A DNA stretch of 12,937 nucleotides, taken from assembly GCA_031257655.1 (NCBI GenBank), contig JAIROF010000010.1:1-12937 (forward strand), given 5' to 3'. Shown here in pieces: positions 12,828-12,937 of the stretch. A program made the translations under genes and the position numbers. Within the stretch, counting starts at the first letter, position 1, and each line of letters opens with the position of its first letter. The stretch comes from Prevotellaceae bacterium. GTDB taxonomy: Bacteria; Bacteroidota; Bacteroidia; Bacteroidales; UBA932. Under the pieces are notes generated by a model, which saw nothing but the letters and a program-made list of their open reading frames with translations, had not been told where the DNA came from and ran no database searches.

Positions 12828-12937
12828 CTACTCAGGTAGCATATTTCATTGCAAATCACAAAAGTAATAAAAATTCTCCTTGTGAAAACCTTGTGTTCTT
12901 TGTGTCTTCGTGGTATTTTTCCAACCACAAAGGAACA
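12828..12937. other. Intergenic sequence after the truncated toxin
   Basis: No credible gene. It contains a G/T-rich quasi-repeat (TTGTGTTCTTTGTGTCTTCG at about 12890-12909) of a kind that resembles dispersed non-coding repeats. The junction that removed the PIN 3' end should lie near 12825-12850. Confidence 0.4.

Noticed and set aside
12725..12928. 67-aa frame on the - strand at the window end
   Set aside because: It is antisense to the truncated PIN gene and its non-coding 3' flank; no domain is seen.

Overview
The window looks like a Bacteroidota chromosome, probably Bacteroidales. The reasons are a complete six-gene Na+-translocating NADH:quinone oxidoreductase (NQR) operon, promoter boxes of the TAnnTTTG type, weak or absent Shine-Dalgarno sequences, and intergenic DNA full of short palindromes and 7-bp tandem repeats. 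The genus cannot be named from the sequence.

Layout. Positions 1-438 are non-coding and repeat-rich and end in a promoter. Positions 439-9791 hold nqrA, nqrB, nqrC, nqrD, nqrE and nqrF, all on the + strand and visibly GC-rich. Between nqrC and nqrD lies an AT-rich insert of about 2.9 kb that carries one large gene for a fused nuclease/N6-adenine DNA methyltransferase (type IIG-like restriction-modification, RM). trpC lies convergent to nqrF (9814-10602, - strand). Positions 10603-11579 are a repeat-dense intergenic region containing a 174-bp MITE-like element with an exact 8-bp target duplication. After it come two toxin-antitoxin-like modules: a 58-aa protein plus a GNAT acetyltransferase (11580-12357), and an 83-aa protein plus a PIN toxin cut off after 37 residues (12456-12827).

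Main observation. The RM gene is the cargo of what looks like a transposase-less element inside the nqr operon. Related 26-bp inverted repeats (4068-4093 and 6918-6943) bound the insert. The left repeat supplies the present stop codon of nqrC. The original 3' end of nqrC survives on the far side of the insert (6944-7045), 12 bp before nqrD. Removing 2893 bp between a short shared sequence at the two junctions rejoins nqrC in frame as a 366-aa protein. A perfect copy of the left terminal repeat also lies just upstream of the nqrA promoter, in inverse orientation. Inside the insert, a 136-bp direct repeat covering the RM start region brackets the gene and leaves a 42-aa truncated second copy after it.

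Working together. NqrA-F form one membrane complex that oxidises NADH, reduces quinone and exports Na+. The insert lies in the same direction as the operon, has its own plausible promoter and shows no obvious terminator. Transcription of nqrDEF may therefore now depend on read-through from, or initiation inside, the RM element.
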